This document shows positions 15,325-27,700 of a stretch of DNA of 64,000 bases, piece by piece (positions within the stretch are counted from its first letter, which is position 1; the number at the start of each line of letters is the position of its first letter). The position numbers and the translations under genes are program-made. Source of the stretch: Blattamonas nauphoetae (lineage: Eukaryota > Preaxostyla > Oxymonadida); assembly GCA_033064195.1 (NCBI GenBank), contig JARBJD010000005.1:186001-250000 (forward strand), read 5' to 3'. The notes under the pieces were generated by a model, which made no database searches, was not told the origin of the DNA, and worked only from the letters and a program-made list of their open reading frames with translations.

Positions 15325-16332
15325 TCAGTGCCAGGATGTTGTGACGTTTCCCCCAAAGAAACAGAGATGTCTGGCGATCTGAGGAACAATCTCATCGTCG
15401 TAGCTGCCGTATATATCATGGATGAGTGATTGCTCTGTCTTGTCATCCAGTCCTTCAGATACGAGTGATCTAATCATGATTTGGCCATTAATCTTGATTT
15501 CTGCTCGTTTTTCCTTCCATTTTGGGATGTTGAAGGAGATATCGAACCAGAGTTTGAAAAAAACGCCATCGTATTGAACAAGATCAAGGACGCATTGGTG
15601 GACCAGCGGGAGAGACAACGAGAACGTATAATCAAAAGTTGGAAGATGATATGGGCTGACGAATAGAAGCAGACTGATGAGAACAGGGAGAAGTTCTGAT
15701 TGGACGGTGTCCATAAGGGAGAATCGGTGAGAGATCAGATGGACTAAATAATCTTTTGCTGGTAATAGAACATGGTTTAGGACAATTTCGGGTACATTTT
15801 CGTTGGTGACAGCATAATTTGTTTTGAGTTGCCTGATTCGAGATGGGGTGGATGTTTGTGACGCGTAGGTTAAAATTCTGATAAAATCGGCGTGGATCAA
15901 GATATGTTCAGAGAATTCAAGAGAGCAGGGTTGAAGAATCAGGAGAAGTTGATTAACAACATTGGCTTGGATGAGATTGAGCTGGTATGGAGAGGAAGAG
16001 AACAGGATGAGACGACTCAAAACTTTGAGAGTGGATTGGATGATTGGTTGATGGTTCGAAGAAAGAAGAATATATAAGGCGTCAAGCAATGATTCCACTG
16101 GATTAGATGGTGATGGGATCAATTCAGTGAAGAATTCGTCACAGTCGAATGATTCTGTTGTGCCGGGCGTGATTGATTGTAAAAACATTGTTACTTTCAA
16201 TACTATGGTGTCATCGATGGAATATTCATCTCTGAACATCAACACGAGAGATTGAAATGCAGGAGATGCTTCTTTCAAAGAATCAAAATCTGTGGGAAGC
16301 CAATCCAAGAATGCTGAATATACTGTGGGCAT
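15325..16332 (-). CDS. Armadillo-like lineage-specific family protein
   Basis: A single open frame to TGA at 15325-15327. I chose ATG 16332 (MPTVYSAFLDWLPTDFDSL) because family members, as I recall them, start with a short leader followed by AFLxW; an in-frame ATG at 16377 would add 15 residues. The product is 335 residues, leucine-rich and alpha-helical. The order of blocks (AFQSLVLMFRD near the start, a central helical body, LDLVQYDGVFFKLW, then a basic block and MIRSLVSEGLDD...) parallels the partial gene at 3-929, so they are diverged paralogs. No catalytic motif; unknown function. Confidence 0.75.
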   Translation of the reverse strand: MPTVYSAFLDWLPTDFDSLKEASPAFQSLVLMFRDEYSIDDTIVLKVTMFLQSITPGTTESFDCDEFFTELIPSPSNPVESLLDALYILLSSNHQPIIQSTLKVLSRLILFSSSPYQLNLIQANVVNQLLLILQPCSLEFSEHILIHADFIRILTYASQTSTPSRIRQLKTNYAVTNENVPEIVLNHVLLPAKDYLVHLISHRFSLMDTVQSELLPVLISLLLFVSPYHLPTFDYTFSLSLPLVHQCVLDLVQYDGVFFKLWFDISFNIPKWKEKRAEIKINGQIMIRSLVSEGLDDKTEQSLIHDIYGSYDDEIVPQIARHLCFFGGNVTTSWH

Positions 16333-16541
16333 AATCAAGTGAAAAAGGGATACTTGACGCAGTAGAAGCAGTGACATCGTTGAAATGTCCCATTTCTCTT
16401 CGTAGGTCCCCAATTTGTGGTCGTCAGAAGAAATTGAAGCTATGGTTCTGATCAGATCATGTCGAAAAAAGGGGTGTTGTGTGTGTGTGCAACGGAAATG
16501 AAGAAAAAATTGAATTTAGAAAAGGTGAAGTGGATTGTGCT

Positions 16542-17030
16542 TCATTCATCCATCTCCAGAGGAATCGTCCCTCCAACCATCTGCGGGGAGGACACTACTT
16601 CAACTGTCTTAATCTCAATTGCATCCTTTTGGACCCAGATATCTACAGCGAATCGGAAGGGAATTGGGATGTTTGTGAAGAAGACTGGCTGTGTCTCTCC
16701 ATCTTGTGACAGTTTCAAAGTTCGATTTCCTTCTCGTCCATCTGCCTCCAACACCACGAGCTGACGCTTTTTTCCTCCCAAACATGCTGAACCTTTATTT
16801 GTTTCATTCGCATTCTGGACCGCATTTCGACAATCTGGGTTTAAATCCTATCCTGCCCCTCCCTTCAGACTGGGGAAGTATTCTGTGAGAGCCTTGTTGC
16901 TCAGACTGGACGAGACGATCCCAACTACGAAAGCGAAGTTCGGTCCGTTTCTGATTGTGAGTGACAGACGAGCCACAACTGCCCCAAACTCAAAAGTGAC
17001 AAATGTACAGCGGAAGATGCAAAACTGCAA
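16542..17030 (-). pseudogene. SPRY/B30.2-like C-terminal remnant with one in-frame TAG
   Basis: Minus frame reading FGAVVARLSLTIRNGPNFAF, then ALTEYFPSLKGGAG, a TAG, and in the same frame DLNPDCRNAVQNANETNKGS, LVVLEADGREGNRTLKLSQD, ETQPVFFTNIPIPFRFAVDI and SPQMVGGTIPLEMDE before the true stop. The pattern (VxNxGxxLxLSQDGETQPVFF...PFRFAVDI) is the end of a SPRY-like domain that I recall in many Blattamonas proteins, often fused to ARM-like or kinase regions. The N-terminal part is absent and nothing upstream extends it. Probably a gene fragment; an unrecognised upstream exon cannot be excluded. Confidence 0.55.
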
Positions 17031-18452
17031 GTCTAACGGAAGAATAATTATCTTGAATCTGATTCATTATCCACTTTGGATTCATCTGTAGTTTTCCTAA
17101 AATAGACGCAGAGTAACAATCGTGGCGAAGTGTCGAGAAAAACAAACAACATGGGATGATCGTCTTCTCTTTCTCCATCCATCGAGCCCATCCGACTGTC
17201 ATTATCACCGCATGCATCATTTGTCCTTTCGTACTTCAAAATGCGTTTCTGATCACATCTAAAAAGTATTTCAACTTGATACGACAGATGAAACTTTTCT
17301 GCACATCAACGGTGTATATTGTCTTTTTATTCAGCTTTCTTTTGTACAGTCTCTAAATCTTCCGACATTTTTGGCAACACTCTCCCAAAATACAAGTATA
17401 GCAGTCAATCTTCAGTGAAAACGACTCTTTTCGAAACCATTTGTCAAATTGCACTTCGATGAAACCATGCAAATATCCACAAATATACTGTGTGTCCTCC
17501 ATTTTACTCAACTATTTCAGACTGTATGATGATATCTCGCCGTTCTCTTGCACTGCTTTCTCTCATTCCGTCCACTTTCGCTGAAATTGTGTATTCACAG
17601 ACAAAGATCAAGATGTATTCTGTTGAATGCAGAAATTCGGTCGGATACGAAAATTTGGAGGATCACCGCCTGCGAAATGGAAGTGATTTCTGTGAGTCTT
17701 TGAAAGCAATGAATGTCTCCTTCCTTTCATCCATTATTCTTCCAACTCTGATTTCTGACCCAACCAGACCTTTTCTGAGATGTCTCAGTCGGAAAATGCT
17801 CAAACTCCATTGTTCAAGCAAGATGTGCAACTCGAGCAAGAATGCAACAATCTCTCACTCTTAAACTTGAAGGAAGAAGAAAAACATGACGAGATTTGTG
17901 ATTAAGATACCGATTCACATTTGTCGGTTTCTGATTTTCAATCAATTCGAAAGAGCCGGGCCGCTGTGGATTGTCACAATTCACTTTTCACTCTTTTCTC
18001 CGTTCATCGTTCCATTTTAATAATGATTCCACATTTCTCTGTTTTGTCTCCAAATTTGTTCGTGAAATTCCAATTAGGCAAGTGAACCTTGTCTTAATAA
18101 TTGAGATCCGATCAATCCCCCAAGTGGACCAATGTCTCACAAACAAACCAATAAGGCCGTTTTGGTTGTGAGCGTCTAAAAGAACACTAGCATACTCCCC
18201 AAAGAAGAGAATAAACCATGTTTGAACTTCAGTGCCATCTCATCTCGTCCTTGCAGTTTTACACTTTCCGCTGTAACACCATTACCCTGACCTTTCGTGA
18301 AGACATTTCCACACCCAGTTAATTATCCTCTCCAATTTTAAATGTGATTCTCTTTCACTGTTTCCAGGACATCACCGTAAGTCGGCTGAACTCGAATTAT
18401 CTGGTTGATCAAACCCTTGATTGCAGTTCACACCCATCGAATCCATCTCATC
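17031..18452. other. no recognisable gene
   Basis: About 1.4 kb with short frames only (for example 17490-17864 plus). None shows a domain, a repeat or a convincing splice structure. The last part should include the promoter of the DUF192 gene. Confidence 0.5.
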
Positions 18453-19072
18453 ATGCTCATTTATCTGTCTATCGCTCTGATATCTGCTAGTTCAGGCCAA
18501 CCTCAAACAGGTTTAGCTGTTGAACGTCTCCGTGTTGACACATCAAAAGGACCAATCGACTTCGAAGTTGAGTTGGCTCTCTCGAACAGAGAAAGACAAA
18601 TAGGATTGATGTTCCGAACAGAAATGGAAGAAAAACATGGAATGCTATTTATTTTTGACAACGTCCAAACTGTGTGCCTCATTAGACGATTCTACAGTTC
18701 TCACCTATCTCCATCTTCTCGTTCTTCTCTTATTACGTGTTAACTCCGCTTATTCTTTTCTTAATAGCTGTCATTCTGGATGCAGAACACTCTCATCCCC
18801 CTCGACATGCTCTTCATCAAGGAGGATGGAACCATCGCAACAATCCACGCCAATTGCACCCCAAAATCCCTCACATCACGTCGATCATGTATGGTCTTAT
18901 CTCTCTTCATCATTCTCCAGCCGTGCCATGTCGGGCTGTTCTTGAACTCGGTGGTGGTGTCGCGGCCAAACTGGGGATCTCGCAAGGTGACAGAGTCTCG
19001 TCCACGAAACTGATCGAAAACGGAATTGGGAAAGTGCACATTCAGAAACAAATTCCGGAACATGGACAATGA
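18453..19072 (+). CDS. secreted or membrane-entering DUF192-family protein, 3 exons
   Basis: Exons: 18453-18662, 18768-18888, 18921-19072; 483 nt, 160 residues. The start MLIYLSIALISAS looks like a signal peptide; an in-frame ATG at 18405 would add 16 residues. The domain shows the DUF192 (COG1430) signature: FEVELALSNRERQIGLMFRT, HGMLFIFDN, then LSFWMQNTLIPLDMLFI and AVLELGGGVAAKLGISQGD. The family is mainly bacterial and archaeal and its biochemical role is unclear. Two introns (105 and 32 bp; donors GTCCAA, GTATGG) show that it is a resident nuclear gene and not contamination. The family distribution suggests an old transfer from bacteria, which I have not tested. Confidence 0.88.
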
Positions 19073-19675
19073 TGGTTCTCAGCGGATAATCTTCATTTTC
19101 GTTCATCACTTCACGCTTTGTCATCCTTCATTTATCCTCACAGGTCGTTCTGACCATTATAATCTATATGTGATTGACTCTTGTAATTATGGCTCTATAT
19201 TGTGGAAGATTAAGAATTTCTTGCGAGTCGAGAGATCGACCCTCTCATGTCATTCTGATGGAATCCGATGACGATACTGTCGGATATGTCTTCTTACTTG
19301 ATTCATCTGCTCACATACAACCTAATCCCGCCGCTCAAAAGCAATCATACTTCACAATATTTCGTCACGCTGTCACACAACAAACATCGTCAATATCCCC
19401 TCTTCCTTGCTTGATACACCTAAAAACACCTCGCATTCATGCATCCACTTTCATCGATTTTTTGGGTCACACATCATTCCACCCAGTTTCCTCATTTTGT
19501 GAGTTTGAACATGTTTGATCAAAAACCACATTTTTCTCGTCATTTACCAAATAATTTCTGCTAATATTGCCCTTACTCTCTTTACCTTCACTTTTATCTC
19601 TTCTTCTCTTGTCTCAAGTTCGAACGCACCATAAAGCCATCACCATCAAAACTCAAACCAATCACCCACTCCCAC
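19073..19675. other. intergenic; nothing certain
   Basis: A plus frame at 19174-19518 is open but unsupported; it could be the 5' leader or an upstream exon of the TLDc gene. No RNA gene or repeat seen. Confidence 0.4.
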
Positions 19676-22600
19676 ATGATGCCTTCGTCTTATGTTTTCA
19701 ACCCAAAACTGCTTCACCCATCACCAAATCCTTATTTCTTGGAACCTACCCGTTTTGATGCAACATCAACTGTTTCTGATCCACAGACCATCCAACATCG
19801 AGAAGTCCGCGATATGACAACAACTACGCAACGTGATGCTTCTGACTTTCTTCTACCGACACAAAATGTGTCAAAAAAGCCAGCTACTACTGCTTTACAG
19901 CTTAATTCCTTATCTTCGTCAATCTCCCACACATCACAACACTCCATCACGACATTATCTCCGATGGCTGTCACACGTTACTCTTTCTTTCCAAATTATT
20001 GTTTAAATCTCTTCAACAACCCCAAACCGGTTTTTGACAAGCCAGATGAACAGAAGTCGCCATTTCAACCATCACAATCACCACAATACATTTATCTGAA
20101 TACCTGTCCTTATCATTCAAACGTCTTTCCGTCGCTTATCCACCTTCCTCAAGAGGGAACGTTCCCAGGATTAGACAGGCTCAGAGCTCCCGAGTGTCCC
20201 AAATGCCAAGTCCAGAAATCGAGGTTTACCGAACTCGTCGAAATGCTCCCTCATCCTCACAGCGATCCGACACTCTTCGGAAAGATATTCCTCCCACTGC
20301 CTCTCCCATCTTCTGTCTTTTCTGCGGCTTTCTTCCCGAAATCTCTGAAGCGCTTCTTCTTCGAGCAAACTCATGCCGAACAGAAACCTTTTTCGACTCC
20401 CACACCAACTTCAAATCTGACCTCGACATTTCAGGTCGAATCTCATAACCAATCAACCATTCTTCATTCGTCACTGTCAGGCTGTTCACCTGCCACAACG
20501 ATGAACGCTCTTCTATTATATTTCCTTCGTTCACTCCCGAATTTTTCCAAAATGCTCGACCATTTGGATGATACTCTCCCCACACTCTCTATTCCCATTG
20601 TTCTATCAACATCATCGATAGACGAGCAACTCAAAATCTCAACGAACCCCTCAACGCAATCAAGCCAATCATCTCAATCAATTGCACGGGCTATGTCTGA
20701 GCTTAGTATTGATGGTCTGATTTTTCTCTTTTTTTATACATTTTCACCCTTTAATCCACAGCGAACACATCAGCCAGTTCACGCCCAATCCCAATTCACC
20801 CTGATGCCTCTTTTTCGTTTCAAGTTTCACACATCAACAAAATCGGGCCAGTTGTCCAATCTGCCGCACAGCCGACTCATCCAGAAAAAGCAGACACGAC
20901 GAAGGACACAACGATCACAACCCCTCTCCACATTCCCAGTTTTGGGTCATTTAATCGCGAAATGCCGTTCTCACCTGCCTCTCCTGAAAGTCCGGATTCA
21001 CCACAATTCCTTAGTAAGGATAATTTTCGACAGATGAGCTCGACATTTGACGATACACTTCCGTCGACACTTCCTTCGGAATTAACGGCCAATTTACCAT
21101 CTCTCCCACCTGGCCTTCCCATGGCCTCTCTTTCAATCCCAAGCAACATCGCAAAATCATCGTTTCCCGGATCACCGGCAACGATCGACACTTTCCCATC
21201 AAACATCCCGACAGAAGTTCCCACTGCTCTTCCTCGAGTTGTTTCGTCTGTTTTGCGAACCAGCTCCTCATCAAGCTCCTTTTCTAGCCTTGATGATGTT
21301 GATGAGGATGAAGAAGCACTTCGAATGAAACGGCGGATCCAGCGGGTCAACAGTGACCTATTTTCGGATCCTGATGCAAATATTGAAACTCCATTTCAAG
21401 CAACCCAAACTCTGCTCCAATCAGCCGCCCATTTATACACATCTTTGTTCTTTCTGCTTCCACTGCTCCCGCAAGATCAACACCCTCACCAAACACATCA
21501 CACGGCACCTCAACCTTTTCTAACATCACCAAAAGACTTCACTCCATCATTCTTCCGGGTAAACGAATATTGGACGGAATTCTCGACATTTCCGTTCACA
21601 TCGCCACTTCCTCTCTTCGCAGCTGGAAACGGGAGCAAGTCACATCCAGCTGAAAGCGGGTATTTCTGCATTCCTTCTTTTCTCGTCCAATCGATCCATA
21701 TCGACACGGAACCACAACCAGAGAGCCTCTCTCCAGTCCCAACCCCTCAAACCACTCCCATCCGCACTCCATCGCCAGCTCCGACCAAAACATCCATTTT
21801 TAGCCGAAATCGGACCCAAAAGACACAAAACCAATATTCTCTGTCTCCTTCGTCCACAGTTCAAGCAGCGCCGATACAACCACAGTTCCAATCTCCTTTC
21901 CCGTTCATAGCAGAGCCAGCTGAAGATCATTTCAAGAGCGAGCGAACACTGGCTCAGTTGGAGTCTTTTTTTGGAGTTCGAATCGATCGGAAGGAGGAAG
22001 AGAGGAAAACCGAGATTTTGAAGAAAGAAGTGATGGGAGAGCAGGAAATTGCGAAGGATGAGACAACCGAATCAAACACATTATCTTCGTCTCCCATCTC
22101 CATTTGGCTCACACATCTCCTTCCAACAGAAGAAGAAAGGAGACAGCAACGGGAGAAGGAGGAGGAAGAACAACGAAAACGACGGGAAAAGGAGGAAGTC
22201 AGTGTTCAAGTCACAACACTCGAAATCCCCGAACCACCATCACTTCTGTCACAAATGCTGAAAAAACGAAAAAGTGGGATGTTTCTTCCAGGAACATTCC
22301 AACAATCGAAAGAACAGGAAGAAAGGGAGAAGAAGGAAGCAGAAGAGAAGAAGAGAAAGTTAGAAGAGTTGAAGAAGAAGAGAGAGGAGGAGAGACAACT
22401 TCGTGAGGAAGAGGAGAAGCGAAGACTCGAAGCTCCCACTCAGGATGTCATCTCCTTCATTCAAGGAACGGTGACGTTTCTTGTGCCTTCCACTCGTCCA
22501 ACCACGTCTCGAACACTCTCGTCTGATCTCACCAATCTCATCCACACTTCCATTGCTTCTCTCTTTCCACACTCCACAAACACACAAGACGATGCACAGA

Positions 22601-24497
22601 ATGCTCAGAATCAGAGCCAATCCTCCTCTCTCCAGTTCTCTTATCAAACAGACCCGAACGAGACACCACAAGCAAGTGCGAGGGATACAACATTCAAATC
22701 ATCGCAAGATGTCCAGTCACACATGTTCTCGTTTTTCGAAGAACAGGGAAAGACACAGTGGCATGAATGCACCCTGACTGTCTGGTTTCCTTTTGATCAC
22801 AAAATCGAAGAAATCGAATCAGAAGACGAGAAAAGGAGAAAGGAAGAAGAAGAGAAATCGAAAGAAGAGAAGAAGGATGTGACTGGAAGTGAGGATATCA
22901 GGAGGGCGTTCGAGAAACAGCAACAGCGGCAGCAAGCACTTGCCGACGAAATGCAGAAACGAATCAGAATCGAGCAAATTGTGGAGCGGATGAACGAGAA
23001 GACCAGAATCGGTCGCCAACGATTCATCGACGAAATCAAAAAATGGAAAAAAGAGTTGACAGCCGGAATTGAACAGAAAGAACTGCAGAACAAAGAAGAA
23101 GCAGAGAAAGCACGTCGTTCACAGCTTCAAAAGAAGTCCATTCGTCCCAAAACTCCCCCACCGAAGCACGACAATCACAACGACGACGAAGCCATGCCTC
23201 GTCCGCTTTTACGAAGCACGTCATCATTTGTTGATTTGGCTCGAAAGAAGAGCGAAAGTCCAACACTTTCACAAACCTCTGTCCCGTCAGCGCATTCTGA
23301 CAAACAGGTTGGGATGGTTCGTGGGCTGTCGATTGGGTCAGGTTTGGGGATGTTGGCTGAAAAGCACACGCTGACAATGACAACCCTTAAATCAAGCTCG
23401 GTTCTGTTGGAACACAGCCCTTTCTTAAGTTCTACTGTCGCAGACGCTAAATATCCAAATTTGGTGTCGAATTCGGAATCGAGAGTGCTGACGTTTGCGC
23501 AGGCTGCGCTGTTGGACCCACACATTCACCATTCGGCTCTGACGGGAAGAGCAGGGCAGCAGATGCGGTGTGATATCGTCTCTCTCATTTGTTTTCTTGT
23601 TTCTTATTCATTTCATTCTCTTTCTCATCTCACTTCTTCTCCTCCTCTCTCCGTCTCAGCTGGACTCGTGTCTATTCTTCCGACGAGAACGGCACATCCT
23701 TCACCACAATCTGCCGCTGTTGCCAAGACAAACTCACCGAGCGTCGTTCCAGCGTCCACTCCTTCGCGTCCATGTCGTCCATCCTTCTTCCTTGCCTTCT
23801 CGTCGTCCGTGACAAGAAAATGAACGTTTTTGGCGCTTTCTTGTCGCAGGGCTTGACGGATAATGGGAGGAAGTATTATGGAAACAAGAATACGTTCGTC
23901 TGGCGATTCAGAGAGGAGAACAAGACAAAAGACACGAAAGGAGGAAAGAAGGAGGAATCGACGAAAATGGAGAAAGTAGTTCATTCTTCATCACTCCCAC
24001 CACCAAACCAGCCTGCTCCACAATCAATCCATGCGTCACCGCTCACTCTTCCTCCTCCTCTCTCCGCTGCTCGCACTCGACGCAAACCCGTCAACCAACA
24101 CGACCATCCCGACTCCGACTTCCAAGTGCCAGCTGACAGACCATCAAATCAAACAGCGAAATCGGGTTCTGACGATCAACCACAACTCACTTTGGATGTG
24201 TTTCAATCAACACAGAAGAATCGTTACTACATCATCTCGAATACCGACCTAATTGCCGTCGGAGGAGGGCATCACTTCTCTCTGTGTTTGTTCCTCAACA
24301 GCGGATGGAAGACGAGAGGACGGGAAGATGGATCGAAGAGAATGGACAGTGTCAGCGAATTCAACAATACTGGATCGTTCAGTCTGGACAGAGGAAGCTC
24401 AAACTGGTGTGACACGTTTGATTCTCCTCCTCTCGCTGGGAAGGACGATGATGTTGATTTTGCAATCGATAGCGTGGAAATATGGGGATGGGAGTGA
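19676..24497 (+). CDS. large TLDc-domain protein (OXR1/NCOA7/TBC1D24-type C-terminus), 3 exons
   Basis: Exons: 19676-20714, 20762-23567, 23660-24497; 4683 nt, 1560 residues. The N-terminal ~850 residues are Ser/Pro/Thr-rich with one ECPKCQ motif. Charged coiled coils follow (about 21970-22420 and 22800-23130). The TLDc domain starts at about residue 1280: RWTRVYSSDENGTSF, LLVVRDKKMNVFGAFLSQ, NTFVWRF, then after a ~120-residue Pro/Ser-rich insert YYIISNTDLIAVGGG, CDTFDSPPL and the typical end SVEIWGWE. TLDc proteins are linked to oxidative-stress protection and, in animals, to binding and regulating the V-ATPase. The intron positions are fixed by exact frame continuity (G|CG to Ala; CG|C to Arg). 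The start ATG at 19676 is less certain than the rest. Confidence 0.85.
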
Positions 24498-24778
24498 GAT
24501 TCCTGGAGACGCGATGGGAGGAGAGGGGGAGGACACTTATCATGACGTTTTTGGACTGAACTTGTGTAATTCAGTTCTCATCCTTTCTTTCACTTACGTC
24601 AGAGTGATTCATTATTTCTTCATGGTTTCTGCGAAGGAGTGGTCCGAGTTTATAAAGTTATCTTACGACAATTCTTTCAGATTCTCCAGTAAAAGGAAGA
24701 TGGACAGATCAGATCATTCATCCCCATAACTGTTTTCTGCCAGCTCTCTCCTCCAAACTCTTCGTTCGTCCTGATCAG

Positions 24779-27700
24779 ATGGCCCAAGTCAACTCTCCGC
24801 CTCAGATTTCTGATTCTGACCATTTTGATCGTCTCAACGTCACAGCAGCCGAGATCAATCCAGTCGAACGATTCAACGAACTTCTCGCCTCATTTACAAA
24901 CCCAAACGAGCGCAATCATCAAACTTATCAGCAATCTCTCATTTCTCTTCTGTGGAGTGTGTTTTTCTTGCGTTTTTCGACATTTTTTCTCTCGTAAGGA
25001 TACCTGAACCACCTTTCCAATGATGAACGAACTGATCTCCTTCATCGTTTTGGTGCCGCATTATCTCAACGTGAGAGTCAAGTTCACTCTTTTAGTTCTT
25101 TATCATCCCATTTTATGCTTTCTTCTTGTCCAGGAAATCAATTTCAAGTCGCTCGCCACAGTCGGTCTGTTTCTCTGTCCTTGATTGTTTCAGTGTCATC
25201 TGTTGAAGACAGAACCACTTTCTTCCACTTCTCGGGACTTGCTCATTCGGTTCTCAAACAGATCCAGCGCGATCCTTCAAACAGACGTCATCTCATCCAA
25301 CTTGCCCATCTTTCCGAAATCTATCCCCTGGTCTCGACAGGAGCTCTCTCCGAAGACCTTTCATCCTTTTTCCGCAGTTTTCTCTGCACGACTCACCGCT
25401 ATCTCGGAAACACCTTCACAAATCAACAATCCTCATTACGGGCATTTGCATATATTCTGAGCAATGAATTGATGGCCTCTTCCATCATTGGTTGTGGTGA
25501 GGCAGTATCCGAGATAATTGTCACGTGGTTCCCCTCCTTTTCGAAAGCCCTTTCGCTTGAGGAAAATTCGCGTCGCTGGGCTGACACTGGTCTACGTCTC
25601 TGCGAAAATATCATAGAAATCTCACAAAATAATCCTGTTTGAATTTTCTTTTCTCGATTCATCACTTTATTCAGGATCCAATCGAGAGAATTGTTGCTTT
25701 CATCATCCATCTCTCAAGTCAGACTATTTTTCAAGGAAATGAGAATACAAACAATCGCATGAATCTACTGGATCTATGCATCCACCACACAGCCACATTT
25801 CTGAATTGTATGCCATTTATGAACGTTGTTAACTCTAATCGTCTCATCATTGATTTATCGTCCTTTCCAGCCCATCCAGACCTCATCGACTCATTTCTCG
25901 AACGGATCACAAGCTCCCATTCTCTCTCCGACACTACCATCCTTCACGATCGACACCTCAACCTCATCTCCACACTCAGCCAGTCTTCCTCTCCTCTTTT
26001 CGCCAAACTCAGCGAACCCCTCCTCGACCCAACATTCCCTCTCCGCAACGTCTTCTCCCCTCGCCTGATCGCACACCCTACCAGCTCCTTCATCCACATA
26101 GCCAACACAAACCCTCACTTCTTCCGCAACATTCTCGAGAAGCATGCTGGTCACATTTTGGACATGGCCGTTCTGGCTGCAGTGAGGTCAGTTCGAGTCG
26201 TGTCTGACGATCCCTCTGAACCGCGCTGTCTGGACTTTGGGAGAGCGACACAGAATTGGGTTGTGCTGCTAAACACAATGCCAGAAGTGCAGATGTGTTC
26301 TCCCGAAAACGCCACTGATTTCAACTCAATCCCTTCCTCTCTTCTCACTCTCCTCGTTCTCTCTGCTGCGAGCACGAACGACGACCTGTCGACAGCTGCT
26401 GTTTCTGTCTTCTCGAATCAGTTTGGCCTGTCTAAAACCCAAACCGAGGCACTCCTCTTCGCGACACCAACAACATTCTCTCTCAGCGATACATTCACAC
26501 CAAGACGCCCTCCAGTGTTGGGAGACCCAGACCATAAGAAAGGTCCTTACCAGTCGATTTGTGCAGAAGCAGGTTGTTGTGTAATGTTGAAGTCTCGCTT
26601 TGGCATCTCATTTCCAGATGATCACATTGACTTCGCGAGAATGCTTGCAGTTCATTTCGCTGGTTGTCTTGTGAACGCCCTTCACTCGACCACAGCACTC
26701 CCACACTCCTTCCCCTTCTTCTCTCCCGAGCTGTGCGGATTGTCCCAACAGCCAAGTGTGTGGAACGACCACAGCCTACCATCAGGACTCGCGGCACTGA
26801 CAACACTGGCCGACATCGTTATCAGCATCGCATATCGCGTTCATACTTATCAACTGACACAGAACCCAACAGATGATGGGAGACGTGACACCATCTTTAT
26901 TCATCTCTTCCCATTCCTTGGGGAAGAATCACAAACACGGTTTCTGTCGTCGTTCAACACGTTCTACAGATCAAAGGAGAATGCGATCCACGAATCTCTG
27001 GATCGAGTGGTGGAATGCTTGGTGGAGATGGCGACAGTAAAGTCGTACTACACTCCCATCGCTCTCCTCACTGAAATGAAACAAGTGGCTCGGTTCCTCT
27101 GCTTCATCAATCCAGAGACTCACTCCATCGATCGCTCTCCCACACACACATCATCCCTCGAGCAGTCGATCGTCGAGAAGCTGAAAACAGCAGAGGGCGA
27201 GGAGAGATGGCATTTGGTGACGCAACTGGCTGTTGTTTCGAGGGATGATCCAGATCTTGTGAAGGAACTGATAAAAGCGGAGAATGACGCACAAGCACTT
27301 CTCATCTTGTCTGTCCCCTCAATCCGCTCCACTCCACGCCCTCGCTTCCATCTTGACAAGAACCCTGCTGCATTCGACCGTCTTGTCGAGCTGGCTGGTC
27401 ATCTTGACAATCTTCCGTTGGTCACAACTGCCCTGGCCCACATTGCAGACACTTTCGACGAACTCAAGCTTCCACCACTCGCAGTGAGGATGTATCAGAT
27501 CAAGCCACAACCAGAACTACGGGAACTTGTTTTCAACACTCTTCTTGCGATCACTCCTCTTCGTCGGGATGGAGTGGAAGAGGGATGTGTTGTGGGGAAG
27601 GATGAGACGACGTCGCTGATTGTTGTGTCGTGTATGAATATATTGTTGGGTTTGATGAGTGTTGAGTCGTTCGACACCACTCCTCTCATCGACTCTCTGG

